Shown: positions 44,118 to 53,205, numbered from the stretch's first letter. The stretch is 64,000 bases of DNA from Lewinellaceae bacterium (GCA_020636375.1 JACJXZ010000003.1:620001-684000); one strand, 5' to 3'. Notes: generated from the letters alone by a model not told the origin. Translations and numbers: made by a program.

Positions 44118-44996
44118 ATGAAAAAATTAGAATTAAAACAAGAAGTCTTTGACCTGTACGACAACTATGTACACGATAAAATCGACCGTCGGGAGTTTGT
44201 GGAAAAGCTCAGCGCATACGCCGTAGGGGGGCTTACCATCCCGGCGATCCTCGATTATCTGATGCCCAGGTATGCCGAAAGGCAGCAAGTCAGAGCGGAT
44301 GACCCCCGATTGAAATCAGAGTACATAGAATACGATTCTCCCAAAGGCGGCGGCAAAATACGGGGGTTGCTTTCCCGCCCGGTGGACAATAAGGAAAAGC
44401 TGCCCGGAATTGTGGTCGTACACGAGAACAGAGGTCTCAATCCCCATATCGAGGATGTGGCCCGCCGGGCGGCGCTGGAAGGGTTCATTTCTCTTGCGCC
44501 GGATGCCCTGACCCCGCTGGGCGGCTATCCCGGAAATGATGACGACGGCAGGGAATTGCAGCGCCAAAGGGATCGGGACGAGATGCTGGAGGACTTCATC
44601 GCTGCTTTTGAATATCTGAAAAGCCATGCCGAATGCACCGGAAAAGTTGGCGTGGTCGGTTTTTGTTTCGGCGGCTGGATTTCCAATATGATGGCGGTAA
44701 AAGTTCCCGATCTGGCGGCGGCTGTCCCCTTTTACGGCGGCCAGCCGGCGGCTGAAGAAGTACCCGGCATCAAAGCGCCACTTCTTTTGCATTTCGCCGC
44801 TTTCGACCAAAGGGTTAATGCCGGCTGGCCGGACTACGCAGCGGCGTTGCAGGAAAACAATAAAGAATACAGCGCTCACCTGTATCCCGACGTCAATCAC
44901 GGTTTTCATAACGACACTACTCCGCGATACGACAAAGCGGCAGCTGAGCTTGCCTGGAAAAGAACGGTTGAATTTTTTAACGCAAAGCTGAGGTGA
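44118..44996 (+). CDS. Dienelactone hydrolase family protein
   Basis: A 292-residue alpha/beta hydrolase. The nucleophile is Cys in G-F-C-F-G-G near residue 180, as in dienelactone hydrolases, with His in N-H-G-F-H near 255. The N-terminal 50 residues form helices with a hydrophobic A-V-G-G-L-T-I-P-A-I stretch, like the extension seen in DLH proteins that carry a twin-arginine-type or membrane-associated start, although no R-R-x-F-L-K motif is clear. Substrate unknown. 47 bases after trmB. Confidence 0.9.
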   Translation: MKKLELKQEVFDLYDNYVHDKIDRREFVEKLSAYAVGGLTIPAILDYLMPRYAERQQVRADDPRLKSEYIEYDSPKGGGKIRGLLSRPVDNKEKLPGIVVVHENRGLNPHIEDVARRAALEGFISLAPDALTPLGGYPGNDDDGRELQRQRDRDEMLEDFIAAFEYLKSHAECTGKVGVVGFCFGGWISNMMAVKVPDLAAAVPFYGGQPAAEEVPGIKAPLLLHFAAFDQRVNAGWPDYAAALQENNKEYSAHLYPDVNHGFHNDTTPRYDKAAAELAWKRTVEFFNAKLR

Positions 44997-45018
44997 GGCA
45001 CAAACCGGATACCTTCCC

Positions 45019-45819
45019 TTAAAATGTCACGCCAGCCTCTACTTTCACCCCGAAACCGAGCAGCTCAGTGGCCAGGGCCTCGAAGTTTCCTTTCTCTCCG
45101 GATACAAAAAACCGATGCGGCCCCGTCAATTCCGGGCTGAGCAACTGCCGTTCTTCCAGGATCCTCCGCAGTTGCCGGGCAACGGCGGGTGCCGGGTTGA
45201 TGACTGTGGCGCCGGGGCCGACGATCTTTTCGATGAGCGGTTGCACGAAGGGGTAGTGGGTACAGCCCAGCACAAAAGTATCGGCATGGGCGGCGAGCAT
45301 CGGCTCCAGGATATTGCGCAGAAAGGCCTCCGTTTCCGGCCCGTTCAGCCGGCCGTTCTCGATCCTTTCCACCAGGCCGGCGCAGGGGTTTTCAAGTAGT
45401 TCCACCTCTTTGGCGAAGCGGTGCATGAGGCTGGCGTAGCGCTGGCTTTTGAACGTGCCGGCGGTGGCCAGAACGCCCACTTTGCCGGCGCGGGTGGCGC
45501 GGGCGCCGGGTTTGACTGCCGGTTCCATGCCGATGAAAGGGGTTTCCGGCCATCGTTCGCGCAGGTAGCTGAGGGCGGCGGCAGTGGCGGTATTGCAGGC
45601 TATGACGATGGCCTTGCAGCCTTGCCCGAGGAGGAATTGCGTGATCTCTGCGCTGTAAGCGCGGATGGCTTCAGCAGGCTGCGGGCCGTAAGGAAGGTGG
45701 GCGGTGTCGCCAAAATAAAGAAGTTGCTCGTTGGGGAGTTCCCGGATAATGGCATAGGCGGCGGTCAGGCCGCCTATGCCAGAATCGAAGAGGCCAATGG
45801 GTTGGCTGTTGGGGATCAA
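45019..45819 (-). CDS. murI: Glutamate racemase
   Basis: A 266-residue MurI, which supplies D-glutamate for peptidoglycan. The two catalytic Cys are in A-C-N-T-A-T near residue 75 and G-C-T-H-Y-P near residue 185. The N-terminal F-D-S-G-I-G-G-L is intact. The only suitable initiation codon is TTG at 45819, one base after the ompH stop, so translation is probably coupled. The order ompH-ompH-murI is common in Bacteroidota. Confidence 0.94.
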   Translation of the reverse strand: MIPNSQPIGLFDSGIGGLTAAYAIIRELPNEQLLYFGDTAHLPYGPQPAEAIRAYSAEITQFLLGQGCKAIVIACNTATAAALSYLRERWPETPFIGMEPAVKPGARATRAGKVGVLATAGTFKSQRYASLMHRFAKEVELLENPCAGLVERIENGRLNGPETEAFLRNILEPMLAAHADTFVLGCTHYPFVQPLIEKIVGPGATVINPAPAVARQLRRILEERQLLSPELTGPHRFFVSGEKGNFEALATELLGFGVKVEAGVTF

Positions 45820-45820
45820 A

Positions 45821-46327
45821 TTACAAGCCTAGTTTGGCTTTGACGAGGTTGTTGACATTCTGGGAATCCTCGGCGTAGAGGATGACGCCCTCGTCAAAGA
45901 TGAACTGGAATCCGTTTTCTTTTGCTACGTCGGTAATGGCCTGGTTCACCTTTTCCAGGATGGGCTGCAGTTCTTTGTTGCGCTTCTCCTGAAGTTGTTT
46001 GACCATATCCTGTTCGAACTTGGCGATTTCCGTCTGCTGGTCTTCCAGCTTCTTCGCTTCTTCTTCCTGCTGCTTGGGCGACAGGTCGCCGCTGGCAGCC
46101 TTTTGCTGGACGGCGGCGTAGTCCTGCTGCAGTTGTTCAACCATGCTCTGGCCTTTCTTCTGCAGTTGTTTTTGAAGGGCCTCCAGGTTGGCCTCCATTT
46201 GCTTCACCTCCGGCATCTCTGCCAGGATGGCGGTGGAGTTGACGTAGCCGAACTTCTGCGCCTGCACGGCGTTCCCCACGCCGAGCGCCAGGATCAGAAG
46301 GCAGCTTATTTTCACAATTCGCTTCAT
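45821..46327 (-). CDS. OmpH/Skp family periplasmic chaperone, copy 2
   Basis: A 168-residue Skp-like chaperone. Signal peptide ends near residue 23 (A-V-Q-A-Q). The mature protein is a long alpha-helical coiled coil (Gln/Lys/Glu-rich) flanked by the small beta body. Skp trimers hold unfolded outer-membrane proteins. Start ATG at 46327, preceded by AAGGACACAA. It has its own -7 box in the gap after the first copy. Confidence 0.9.
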   Translation of the reverse strand: MKRIVKISCLLILALGVGNAVQAQKFGYVNSTAILAEMPEVKQMEANLEALQKQLQKKGQSMVEQLQQDYAAVQQKAASGDLSPKQQEEEAKKLEDQQTEIAKFEQDMVKQLQEKRNKELQPILEKVNQAITDVAKENGFQFIFDEGVILYAEDSQNVNNLVKAKLGL

Positions 46328-46374
46328 TTGTGTCCTTATTTTGCTTTTGGTTATCGAATGATGCAAAACGGCTG

Positions 46375-46382
46375 CAAAAATA
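46375..46382 (-). promoter_or_regulatory. Internal -7 box before the second ompH gene
   Basis: TATTTTTG on the minus strand, exact TAnnTTTG, with a leader of about 40 bases. It lies between the two ompH genes, so the second ompH and murI may be expressed apart from the first. Confidence 0.5.
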
Positions 46383-46419
46383 GCGGTTTTGCAGCGAAGT
46401 AAAAAAACAAAGTTTTGAT

Positions 46420-46926
46420 TTACTTCAACTTATCCATGATGTCCGAGGTCTTGTCGTACTGCGGGTTGGTGAAGATCATGCCCGCGGAGCCGGATTTGTC
46501 GAAGATGAAATCGTATCCGCGCTCGGTGGCGTATTCTTCGATAGCGCCGTAGACCTTGTCCTGGATGGGGCGAACGAGTTCCTGCCGGCGCTTGAAGAGC
46601 TCGCCCTCCGGCCCAAACCGGTCTTTCTGCAGGTCGCGCACTTCCTTTTCCTTTTCCATGATCTCGTCCTCGCGTTGCTTGCGCGCCTCGTCACTTAGAA
46701 GGACTTGTTCGGCCTGGTAACGGTTGTATAACCCTTTGATCTTATCGTACTCCTGAGCGATTTCCTGGCGCCAGGCAGAAGCCAGCTTTTCGAGTTCCTG
46801 CTGGGCCGACTGGTATTCAGGAATGCTTTCCAGGATGGTATTGACATCCACATAGGCAATGCGCTGCGCGTTAGCCGACAGGCCCGTCAAAAGGGCCATG
46901 GAGAGCATAACCAGGATCTTTTTCAT
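46420..46926 (-). CDS. OmpH/Skp family periplasmic chaperone, copy 1
   Basis: A 168-residue OmpH protein with a signal peptide (M-K-K-I-L-V-M-L-S-M-A-L-L) cleaved after A-N-A-Q. Residues 40-130 form the coiled-coil tentacle. The C-terminus has the typical G-Y-D-F-I-F-D-K-S-G near residue 140. The ATG at 46926 gives a normal signal; the ATG at 46941 adds five residues and is also possible. In many Bacteroidota bamA lies directly upstream of such a pair; here it does not. Confidence 0.9.
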   Translation of the reverse strand: MKKILVMLSMALLTGLSANAQRIAYVDVNTILESIPEYQSAQQELEKLASAWRQEIAQEYDKIKGLYNRYQAEQVLLSDEARKQREDEIMEKEKEVRDLQKDRFGPEGELFKRRQELVRPIQDKVYGAIEEYATERGYDFIFDKSGSAGMIFTNPQYDKTSDIMDKLK

Positions 46927-47014
46927 GTTTCTTTTAATCATATGCTTTGCTTTGAATTTGGTTTGGAAAATCCCGTTTTTCATTTTGTTTATTAAACCTT
47001 TGGTTATCAAGCTC

Positions 47015-47022
47015 CAAAATTA
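47015..47022 (-). promoter_or_regulatory. -7 promoter box of the ompH-ompH-murI cluster
   Basis: TAATTTTG on the minus strand, exact TAnnTTTG. The leader would be about 70-80 bases. It argues against an upstream start codon at 47010, which would sit at the transcript start. Confidence 0.5.
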
Positions 47023-47293
47023 CAATTTTCTGTTCATCTTTCGCCTTCTTGGACGCGGGCCCGGAGCGGCGGCCACAAAAGGCTTTCGGGCAGGTTCTAC
47101 TGCCTTTTCCTGCAAACTGCTCTAAAATAACGCCTTAGGATACAATTGCAGTGGCCTCCCCTCCTTAGGTTTAACGATCATTTAACGGCCCTTTTCGCCA
47201 TTTTAACGAAAGGGCAACAAAATCACAGGTCCGGTGTTCCATGGTCTCATGGAGTAATGAATACAGCCCGTGAAACAATGAAACAATAAAACA

Positions 47294-48007
47294 GTGAACC
47301 CAACTACCACCATATCCTTTTTTCGGTATAATACTCCGTTCGCCCGCTGGTGGGCTTTCCGGCAGATGGGGCTGGCCGGGCCCCGGCTCGAAACCGTAAA
47401 CGGGCTCCGGTTCTCCAAAATGTTGGGCAGCGGAGCCGGCAACGGCTTCAGCATCTGGCCCGATTTCGGGACCTATGGCCTGCTGGCGGTGTGGGACGAC
47501 GAGGCGGCCGCCCGGCGCTTCTTCGACGATCATCCTCTGTTCGGGGAATTCCTGGAGCAGTGTACCGGGTGGTGGACCGTATACATGCGCGCCGCCAAAG
47601 CACACGGCGAGTGGGGTGGCCGTCAGCCGTTTCCCCTCACCGGAGCGTACGATGAGCAGGGCCTGGTCGCCGTCATTACCCGGGCCACTATCTATGCCCG
47701 GCACCTTTGGCGCTTCTGGCGGTTCGTTCCTTCCGTCAGCCGTTCCATGGATGATAAAGCGGGGCGTATCTTTTCCATCGGCATCGGAGAACTGCCCCTG
47801 GTGCAGCAGGCCACCTTCAGCCTCTGGGAAGACAGCCGCGCCATGATGGCCTACGCCTACCGCAGCAAAGAACACCAGGAGGTGATCCGCCGCACCCGTC
47901 AGCTGGGCTGGTATAAAGAAGAGCTGTTCGCCCGTTTCCATCCCTATCGGGCCGAAGGGGAATGGGAGAACGGAGGAACGCCCCTCGATGGGTATTTGAA
48001 GGAATAA
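47294..48007 (+). CDS. Spheroidene monooxygenase (CrtA)-like protein
   Basis: A 237-residue protein of the CrtA type, which in phototrophs adds keto groups to acyclic carotenoids. The pattern K-M-L-G-S-G-A-G-N-G-F near residue 43, followed by D-F-G-T-Y-G-L-L-A-V-W, fits the family. An in-frame stop 12 bases upstream leaves GTG at 47294 as the only start. No other carotenoid gene is in the window; non-phototrophic Bacteroidota carry such homologues and the reaction there is not settled. Confidence 0.75.
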   Translation: MNPTTTISFFRYNTPFARWWAFRQMGLAGPRLETVNGLRFSKMLGSGAGNGFSIWPDFGTYGLLAVWDDEAAARRFFDDHPLFGEFLEQCTGWWTVYMRAAKAHGEWGGRQPFPLTGAYDEQGLVAVITRATIYARHLWRFWRFVPSVSRSMDDKAGRIFSIGIGELPLVQQATFSLWEDSRAMMAYAYRSKEHQEVIRRTRQLGWYKEELFARFHPYRAEGEWENGGTPLDGYLKE

Positions 48008-48010
48008 CCC

Positions 48011-48018
48011 TACCTTTG
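48011..48018 (+). promoter_or_regulatory. -7 promoter box before the esterase gene
   Basis: TACCTTTG, exact TAnnTTTG, four bases after the stop of the CrtA-like gene. The leader of about 75 bases contains the GCGAACA repeats. Confidence 0.5.
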
Positions 48019-48046
48019 CTATTCGGAGTTCGGCTATTCGCCTGCT

Positions 48047-48091
48047 GGCGAACAGCGAACAACAAACAGCGAACGGCGAACAGCGAACAAC
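48047..48091. repeat. Short direct repeats (GCGAACA type)
   Basis: The 17-base unit GGCGAACAGCGAACAAC occurs at 48047-48063 and 48075-48091, with related GAACAGC strings between. It fills the leader of the esterase gene. Confidence 0.6.
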
Positions 48092-48097
48092 CGCATC

Positions 48098-48865
48098 ATG
48101 ATCAACCTCAACCATAAAACCTTCGGTCAGGGCGACCCCGTCGTCATCCTGCACGGCCTGTTCGGGACGCTGGACAACTGGCAAACTCTGGGCCGGCAAC
48201 TGGCCGACAACCACACGGTCTACCTCGTCGACCAGCGCAACCACGGCCGGTCGCCCCACCACGACGATATCGACTATCCCTGTATGGCAGAAGACCTGTT
48301 GTACTTCCTGGAATCCAACTGGATGTTCAAAACCCATCTCATCGGCCATTCCATGGGCGGCAAAGTGACGATGCAATTTGCCCTGCTGCATCCGGATATG
48401 GTCGATAAGCTGGTAATTATCGATATTGCGCCCAAAAAATACCCTCCCGGCCACCAGGAAATCTTCGACGCCCTGAGAAGCCTCGACCTTAAAAAACTGG
48501 GCGAACGCGGCGAGGCCGATGAACAGCTCAAAGAAAAAATCCCCGATAACGCCGTCCGGCAGTTCCTCCTCAAGGGCCTGACGCGGGATAAAAAGGGCCA
48601 CTACCGCTGGAAGATGAACCTGGAAAGCCTGTACCATAACTACGACAACCTGCTCGCCCCGCCGGAGGCAGACGAGCCATACGAGGGCGAGGCCCTTTTC
48701 ATCCGCGGCGGCAACTCGCCCTACGTTGCCGACGAAGACTTCGGCCTGATCTACGACTGGTTCCCGAACGCCCGGGTGGAGACGGTCGCCGGGGCCGGCC
48801 ATTGGGTGCATGTGGATGCGGGGGAGGAGTTGCTGGGGTTGATTCGTTTATTCATTGATTCCTGA
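48098..48865 (+). CDS. Alpha/beta hydrolase, YbfF-like esterase
   Basis: A 255-residue esterase. Motifs: I-L-H-G-L-F-G near residue 18, D-Q-R-N-H-G-R-S near 45 (diagnostic for the YbfF/ABHD11 group), nucleophile elbow G-H-S-M-G-G near 88 and His in G-A-G-H-W-V-H near 235. Members hydrolyse short acyl-CoA or thioesters in vitro. Its stop codon is inside a perfect 21-base inverted repeat. Confidence 0.9.
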   Translation: MINLNHKTFGQGDPVVILHGLFGTLDNWQTLGRQLADNHTVYLVDQRNHGRSPHHDDIDYPCMAEDLLYFLESNWMFKTHLIGHSMGGKVTMQFALLHPDMVDKLVIIDIAPKKYPPGHQEIFDALRSLDLKKLGERGEADEQLKEKIPDNAVRQFLLKGLTRDKKGHYRWKMNLESLYHNYDNLLAPPEADEPYEGEALFIRGGNSPYVADEDFGLIYDWFPNARVETVAGAGHWVHVDAGEELLGLIRLFIDS

Positions 48866-48919
48866 TTCGTCTTCGTCCCGTCATGCCGGGAACAATCAGG
48901 GACGAAGACGAATCAGGAA
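48859..48919. repeat. Perfect 21-base inverted repeat overlapping a stop codon
   Basis: Arms at 48859-48879 and 48899-48919 (first bases TTCCTGATTCGTCTTCG) around a 19-base loop. The first arm contains the TGA of the esterase gene and the second arm ends 13 bases before the hemW ATG. It can act as a terminator or attenuator, but the U run is missing on the plus strand. Confidence 0.75.
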
Positions 48920-48932
48920 TAAAAAAAGCAAA

Positions 48933-50078
48933 ATGCCCGGTATTTACCTCCATATCCCCTTCTGCAAACAAGCCTGCCACTACTGCAATTTCCACTTCTC
49001 CACCTCCCTGAAGTACAAGGCGGAGATGGTAGAGGCGATGCTGCGGGAGTTGCGCCTGCGGCAGGATTATCTCGTGGATAAAGAACTGGACAGCATCTAC
49101 TTTGGCGGCGGCACCCCCAGCTTGCTGACGGAAGGCGAGCTGATGCGCTTTTTCGAGGAGATTGGGAAATGCTTTACCCTCCGGCCCGATGCAGAGATCA
49201 CCCTGGAGGCCAACCCCGACGACCTGACAAAGGAAAAAATTGCCGCTCTGGGCCGCACTCCCGTCAACCGGCTGAGTATTGGCATCCAGTCCTTTTTCGA
49301 AGAAGACCTGCGGTTCTTCAACCGCGCCCACAACGCCCGCGAAGCCCGCGCCTGCCTGGAAGAAGCCCTCGCCGCCGGCTTCGGCAACCTGACCGTCGAC
49401 CTCATCTACGGCTCTCCCACTACCAGCGATGCGCACTGGGAGGAGAACATGAGGATAGCTTTTGGTTATGAAATCCCTCATGTTTCCTGTTATGCCCTGA
49501 CGGTGGAGGAGCGGACGGCCCTGTTTCATTTCATAAAAAAGGGCCAGGCGCCGCCGGTGGAGGAGGAACAGGCCGCCCGGCAGTTTGATCTCCTGGTGGC
49601 CGCTATGCGGGGCCACGGTTATATCCAGTATGAAATCTCTAACTTCGCCCTGCCCGGCCACTTTGCGGTGCATAACGCCAGTTACTGGAAGGGAGAGCCC
49701 TACCTGGGCCTCGGCCCTTCCGCCCACAGCTACAACGGGGAGAGCCGGCAGTGGAACGTAGCAAATAATGCCAGTTACCTGCGGGCTATGCACGGCCCGC
49801 CGGGCGGGCCCCTTCCCGCCTTCTTCGAGATTGAACATCTCACCCCCGCCGACCGCTACAACGAGTACGTCATGACCGGCCTGCGCACCATCTGGGGCGT
49901 CGGGCTGGATCGGCTGCGGGAAATGGGAGAGGGATACGAGCGGCATTTTCTGGAATGCATCCGGCCTTTTATCGAAAACGGGCAGGCGGAAAGGGCGGGT
50001 GAGGTGTTCCGCCTGACGGATGCGGGAAAATTCCTGGCGGATGGGATCGCGGCAGCGGCGTTCGTGTCGGCCCCCTAA
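48933..50078 (+). CDS. hemW: Radical SAM heme chaperone HemW
   Basis: A 381-residue radical SAM protein. The 4Fe-4S motif C-x3-C-x2-C-N-F starts near residue 11, and the G-G-G-T-P-S motif follows near residue 53. The cluster lacks the extra N-terminal part and fourth Cys of the oxidase HemN, so HemW (heme trafficking) is the better name. Start ATG at 48933. Confidence 0.93.
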   Translation: MPGIYLHIPFCKQACHYCNFHFSTSLKYKAEMVEAMLRELRLRQDYLVDKELDSIYFGGGTPSLLTEGELMRFFEEIGKCFTLRPDAEITLEANPDDLTKEKIAALGRTPVNRLSIGIQSFFEEDLRFFNRAHNAREARACLEEALAAGFGNLTVDLIYGSPTTSDAHWEENMRIAFGYEIPHVSCYALTVEERTALFHFIKKGQAPPVEEEQAARQFDLLVAAMRGHGYIQYEISNFALPGHFAVHNASYWKGEPYLGLGPSAHSYNGESRQWNVANNASYLRAMHGPPGGPLPAFFEIEHLTPADRYNEYVMTGLRTIWGVGLDRLREMGEGYERHFLECIRPFIENGQAERAGEVFRLTDAGKFLADGIAAAAFVSAP

Positions 50079-50102
50079 GAGCATGTTAACCTAAAGAAAA
50101 GG

Positions 50103-53100
50103 ATGAAACGAAAAACTGAACCATTTCCGGGAAAACCGGGGCGCTGTATCCAATCCATCGAGAAGGCAGCCTTTATTTCCTTCTGCCTGGCAAGCCTTTG
50201 CGCGCTGTCTGCCTGTACGAGCAAAGAGCCGGCTGTTTTTGACCCGGATCCGGCCCGGTACGTCAATCCCTTCATCGGCACGGGCGGCCACGGCCATACC
50301 TTCCCCGGCGCTACACGGCCCTTTGGCATGGTGCAACTCAGCCCCGATACCCGGCTCGAAGGCTGGGACGGCTGCTCGGGTTACCATTATACCGATACGA
50401 TCCTCTACGGCTTCAGCCACACCCACCTCAGCGGTACCGGCGTACCCGATTATTGCGATATCCTGATGATGCCCACTACCGGGCCGGTTCGCCTGAACAA
50501 CGGCGCCGACGGGCGGCCGGGCTACCGCTCTGTTTTCTATAAAGCCTCTGAAAAAGCCAGTCCGGGATACTATTCAGCCGAACTAAAAGATTATCCCATA
50601 AAAGCAGAACTGACGGCGACGGAACGCACCGGCTTCCACCGCTATACCTTTGATGGCGCCGACACCGCCAACCTCATCATTGACCTCCTGCACCGCGATG
50701 AATTGCTGCAGGGCACCATGTGGCAGGTGAGCGATACCGGGATCGAGGGCTTTCGGATTTCCAGATCCTGGGCGGAAGAGCAGCACGTCTACTTCTCAGC
50801 CCGGTTTTCCCGGCCGATCCTCAGTATTCTGGATACCATTATCCCTCTCCCTTCCAACCCCATCCGGACTACGGAGGAGGCCGGCCAGCGGGTGAAAGCC
50901 GCCCTGCGCTTTGACGTCGCCGATGGCGAACCGCTGCTGGTGAAAGTGGGAATCTCAGCGGTGAGCGCCGAAAACGCCCGCCGCAACCTGGTGGCGGAAA
51001 CGCCGCACTGGGACTTCGATAAAACCAGGAACGAAGCCCGGGAGGAGTGGAACCGCCAGCTCTCGAAAATTGCCATTCAAACCACCGATGAGGAGGTGAA
51101 AACGATCTTTTATACGGCCCTCTACCATACCTCTATCGCTCCCAACCTGTTCACGGATGTCGACAAAGCCTACCGAGGTCCAGACCGGGGCATCCACCGG
51201 GCTGAAAAGCACACCCAGTATACCGTTTTTTCTCTTTGGGACACCTACCGGGCGGCCCACCCCCTTTACACGATCATCGAACCGGAACGAACCCAGGATT
51301 TCATCAACTCCTTCCTGAGCCATTACGAACAAACCGGCGAACTGCCGGTCTGGGAACTGGCCGGCAACGAGACCTACTGCATGATCGGCTACCATTCCGC
51401 TTCCGTTATTGCCGACGCCTACCTGAAGGGCATTCGGGGGTTCGGCGAAAAGCAGGCGCTGGAGGCAATGGTTGCAACCGCCAACAAGGACAATTTCGGC
51501 AAGCCGGCCTATCGCTCCCGGGGCTTTATTCCCTCCGAGCAGGAACCGGAATCCGTATCCAAAACGCTGGAATACGCTTATGATGACTGGTGCATTGCCC
51601 GGATGGCCAAAGCGCTGGAGGAGCCGGATATTTATAAAGCCTTCCTGCGCCGGGCGCAGTCCTACAAGAACATCTTCGACCCTGCTACCGGCTTCATGCG
51701 GGCCAAGAACCGCCACCAGTGGGTAAGCCCGTTCGACCCGGCCGAGGTCAATTTCCATTTTACCGAGGCCAACGCCTGGCAGTACAGCTTTTATGTGCCC
51801 CAGGATGTCAGTGGCTGGGCAGATTTGCTCGGAGGCCGGGAAAAGGCCGTTGAGAAGCTGGATGCTCTTTTTGCCGCCAGTTCCGAAACCACCGGCCGCG
51901 ACCAGGCTGACATTACCGGGCTGATCGGGCAGTACGCCCATGGCAACGAACCCAGCCACCACATGGCCTACCTGTACAACTTCCTGGGCCAGCCCTGGAA
52001 GGCGCAGGAACGGGTGCAGGAGATTCTTGCCACCCAATACGCCAACGCCCCGGACGGGCTTTCGGGGAATGAGGACTGCGGGCAGATGTCGGCCTGGTAT
52101 GTGTTAAGCGCCCTGGGGTTTTACCCGGTTACGCCGGGCAGCGGGATTTACGTTATCGGCTCTCCGGCCGTTGAGAGGGCCAGTATTCCCGTGGCGGACA
52201 GCAAAACATTCCGGATAGAAGTAAAAAACGGCGGGCGGAGTAATCCTTACATACAATCGGCGAAGCTCAACGGGCAGGTTTATACCCAGGGGTTTATCCG
52301 CCATGAAGACATCGTCGCCGGAGGCATCCTGGAGTTTGAGATGGGCAGTGATCCCAATACTCAATGGGGTACGGGCGAAGGCAATATGCCCCAAAGCCAT
52401 ATCGACGAGCATCTTATCGTGCCGGTCCCTGCGGTCAGTAAGGGCAGGCGGGCTTTTTTCGGGCAGGATACCATTGAAATGAATACTGCTCTGGCCGGCG
52501 CCAATATTTATTTCTCCCTGGACGGGCCGGAACCCTCCCCACAGTCCGGGCATCTTTACGAGGGCCCCATCGTTATTGACCAAACGGCCACCCTGCGGGC
52601 TATTGCCCATCATCCGGAGCTGGGTGCCAGCCAGGCCATCGCAACACAGTTCTTTAAAATACCCTCCGAGCGTACCATCCGGCTGGGTACGGGTTATGCC
52701 CCCCAATACGCCGCCGGGGGAGAGGATGCGCTGATCGATTTTATCGAAGGCGGGCAGGACTACCGCACAGGGGAATGGCAGGGCTACGAAGGCGTCAACC
52801 TGGAAGCAGTCGTCGACCTGGGTAAAATGGCCTTTGTCGATTCCATTGCGATTACTTTCCTGCAGGACGAAAATTCCTGGATCTTTATGCCGCTGCGGGT
52901 GGAGTTTTTGACTTCATCAGATGGAAAAAATTTCAAGTCGGCAGGAACGCTGGAAAGCCCGGTAACGCCGGAGCAGAAAGGAACGATCCTTCATTCTTTT
53001 AAAACAAATCCAGGTGTAAATACCCGGTACATCCAGGTTAGAGGGATCAACCGGGGCGAGTGCCCATCCTGGCACAAAGGGGCCGGCGGGAAGAGCTGGA

Positions 53101-53135
53101 TTTTTGCGGATGAGATTCAGGTTTGGGAGAGATAG
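50103..53135 (+). CDS. GH92 family alpha-mannosidase, lipoprotein
   Basis: A 1010-residue exported glycosidase with an N-terminal signal and lipobox L-S-A-C near residue 38. The GH92 N-domain starts near residue 50 (N-P-F-I-G-T-G-G-H-G-H) and the catalytic (alpha/alpha)6 domain carries G-N-E-P-S-H-H and G-N-E-D-C-G-Q-M-S-A-W. Family members are Ca2+-dependent exo-alpha-mannosidases. After about residue 780 come a chitobiase C-terminal-like domain and an F5/8 type C-like carbohydrate-binding domain. No SusCD or other glycan genes are adjacent. 24 bases after hemW. Confidence 0.94.
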   Translation: MKRKTEPFPGKPGRCIQSIEKAAFISFCLASLCALSACTSKEPAVFDPDPARYVNPFIGTGGHGHTFPGATRPFGMVQLSPDTRLEGWDGCSGYHYTDTILYGFSHTHLSGTGVPDYCDILMMPTTGPVRLNNGADGRPGYRSVFYKASEKASPGYYSAELKDYPIKAELTATERTGFHRYTFDGADTANLIIDLLHRDELLQGTMWQVSDTGIEGFRISRSWAEEQHVYFSARFSRPILSILDTIIPLPSNPIRTTEEAGQRVKAALRFDVADGEPLLVKVGISAVSAENARRNLVAETPHWDFDKTRNEAREEWNRQLSKIAIQTTDEEVKTIFYTALYHTSIAPNLFTDVDKAYRGPDRGIHRAEKHTQYTVFSLWDTYRAAHPLYTIIEPERTQDFINSFLSHYEQTGELPVWELAGNETYCMIGYHSASVIADAYLKGIRGFGEKQALEAMVATANKDNFGKPAYRSRGFIPSEQEPESVSKTLEYAYDDWCIARMAKALEEPDIYKAFLRRAQSYKNIFDPATGFMRAKNRHQWVSPFDPAEVNFHFTEANAWQYSFYVPQDVSGWADLLGGREKAVEKLDALFAASSETTGRDQADITGLIGQYAHGNEPSHHMAYLYNFLGQPWKAQERVQEILATQYANAPDGLSGNEDCGQMSAWYVLSALGFYPVTPGSGIYVIGSPAVERASIPVADSKTFRIEVKNGGRSNPYIQSAKLNGQVYTQGFIRHEDIVAGGILEFEMGSDPNTQWGTGEGNMPQSHIDEHLIVPVPAVSKGRRAFFGQDTIEMNTALAGANIYFSLDGPEPSPQSGHLYEGPIVIDQTATLRAIAHHPELGASQAIATQFFKIPSERTIRLGTGYAPQYAAGGEDALIDFIEGGQDYRTGEWQGYEGVNLEAVVDLGKMAFVDSIAITFLQDENSWIFMPLRVEFLTSSDGKNFKSAGTLESPVTPEQKGTILHSFKTNPGVNTRYIQVRGINRGECPSWHKGAGGKSWIFADEIQVWER

Positions 53136-53205
53136 GGAGACAGGGGGACAGGGAGACAGGGGGACAGGGAGACAGGGAGACAGGGAGACAGGGAGACAGG
53201 GAGAC
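53134..53205. repeat. Tandem array of nine 8-bp units (AGGGAGAC)
   Basis: Nine consecutive units AGGGAGAC or AGGGGGAC. The array begins in the TAG stop of the GH92 gene. Units 2 and 4 carry the G variant. It does not change a protein, but a length change could affect the 3' end of the mRNA. Confidence 0.9.

Noticed and set aside
47171..48811. 546-codon minus-strand frame
   Set aside because: Runs antisense across two well-supported plus-strand genes and shows no recognisable domain.
50955..52037. 360-codon minus-strand frame inside GH92
   Set aside because: Antisense to conserved GH92 motifs; no family features.
53134..53205. CRISPR array
   Set aside because: The units are 8 bp in direct tandem with no spacers and no cas genes nearby.
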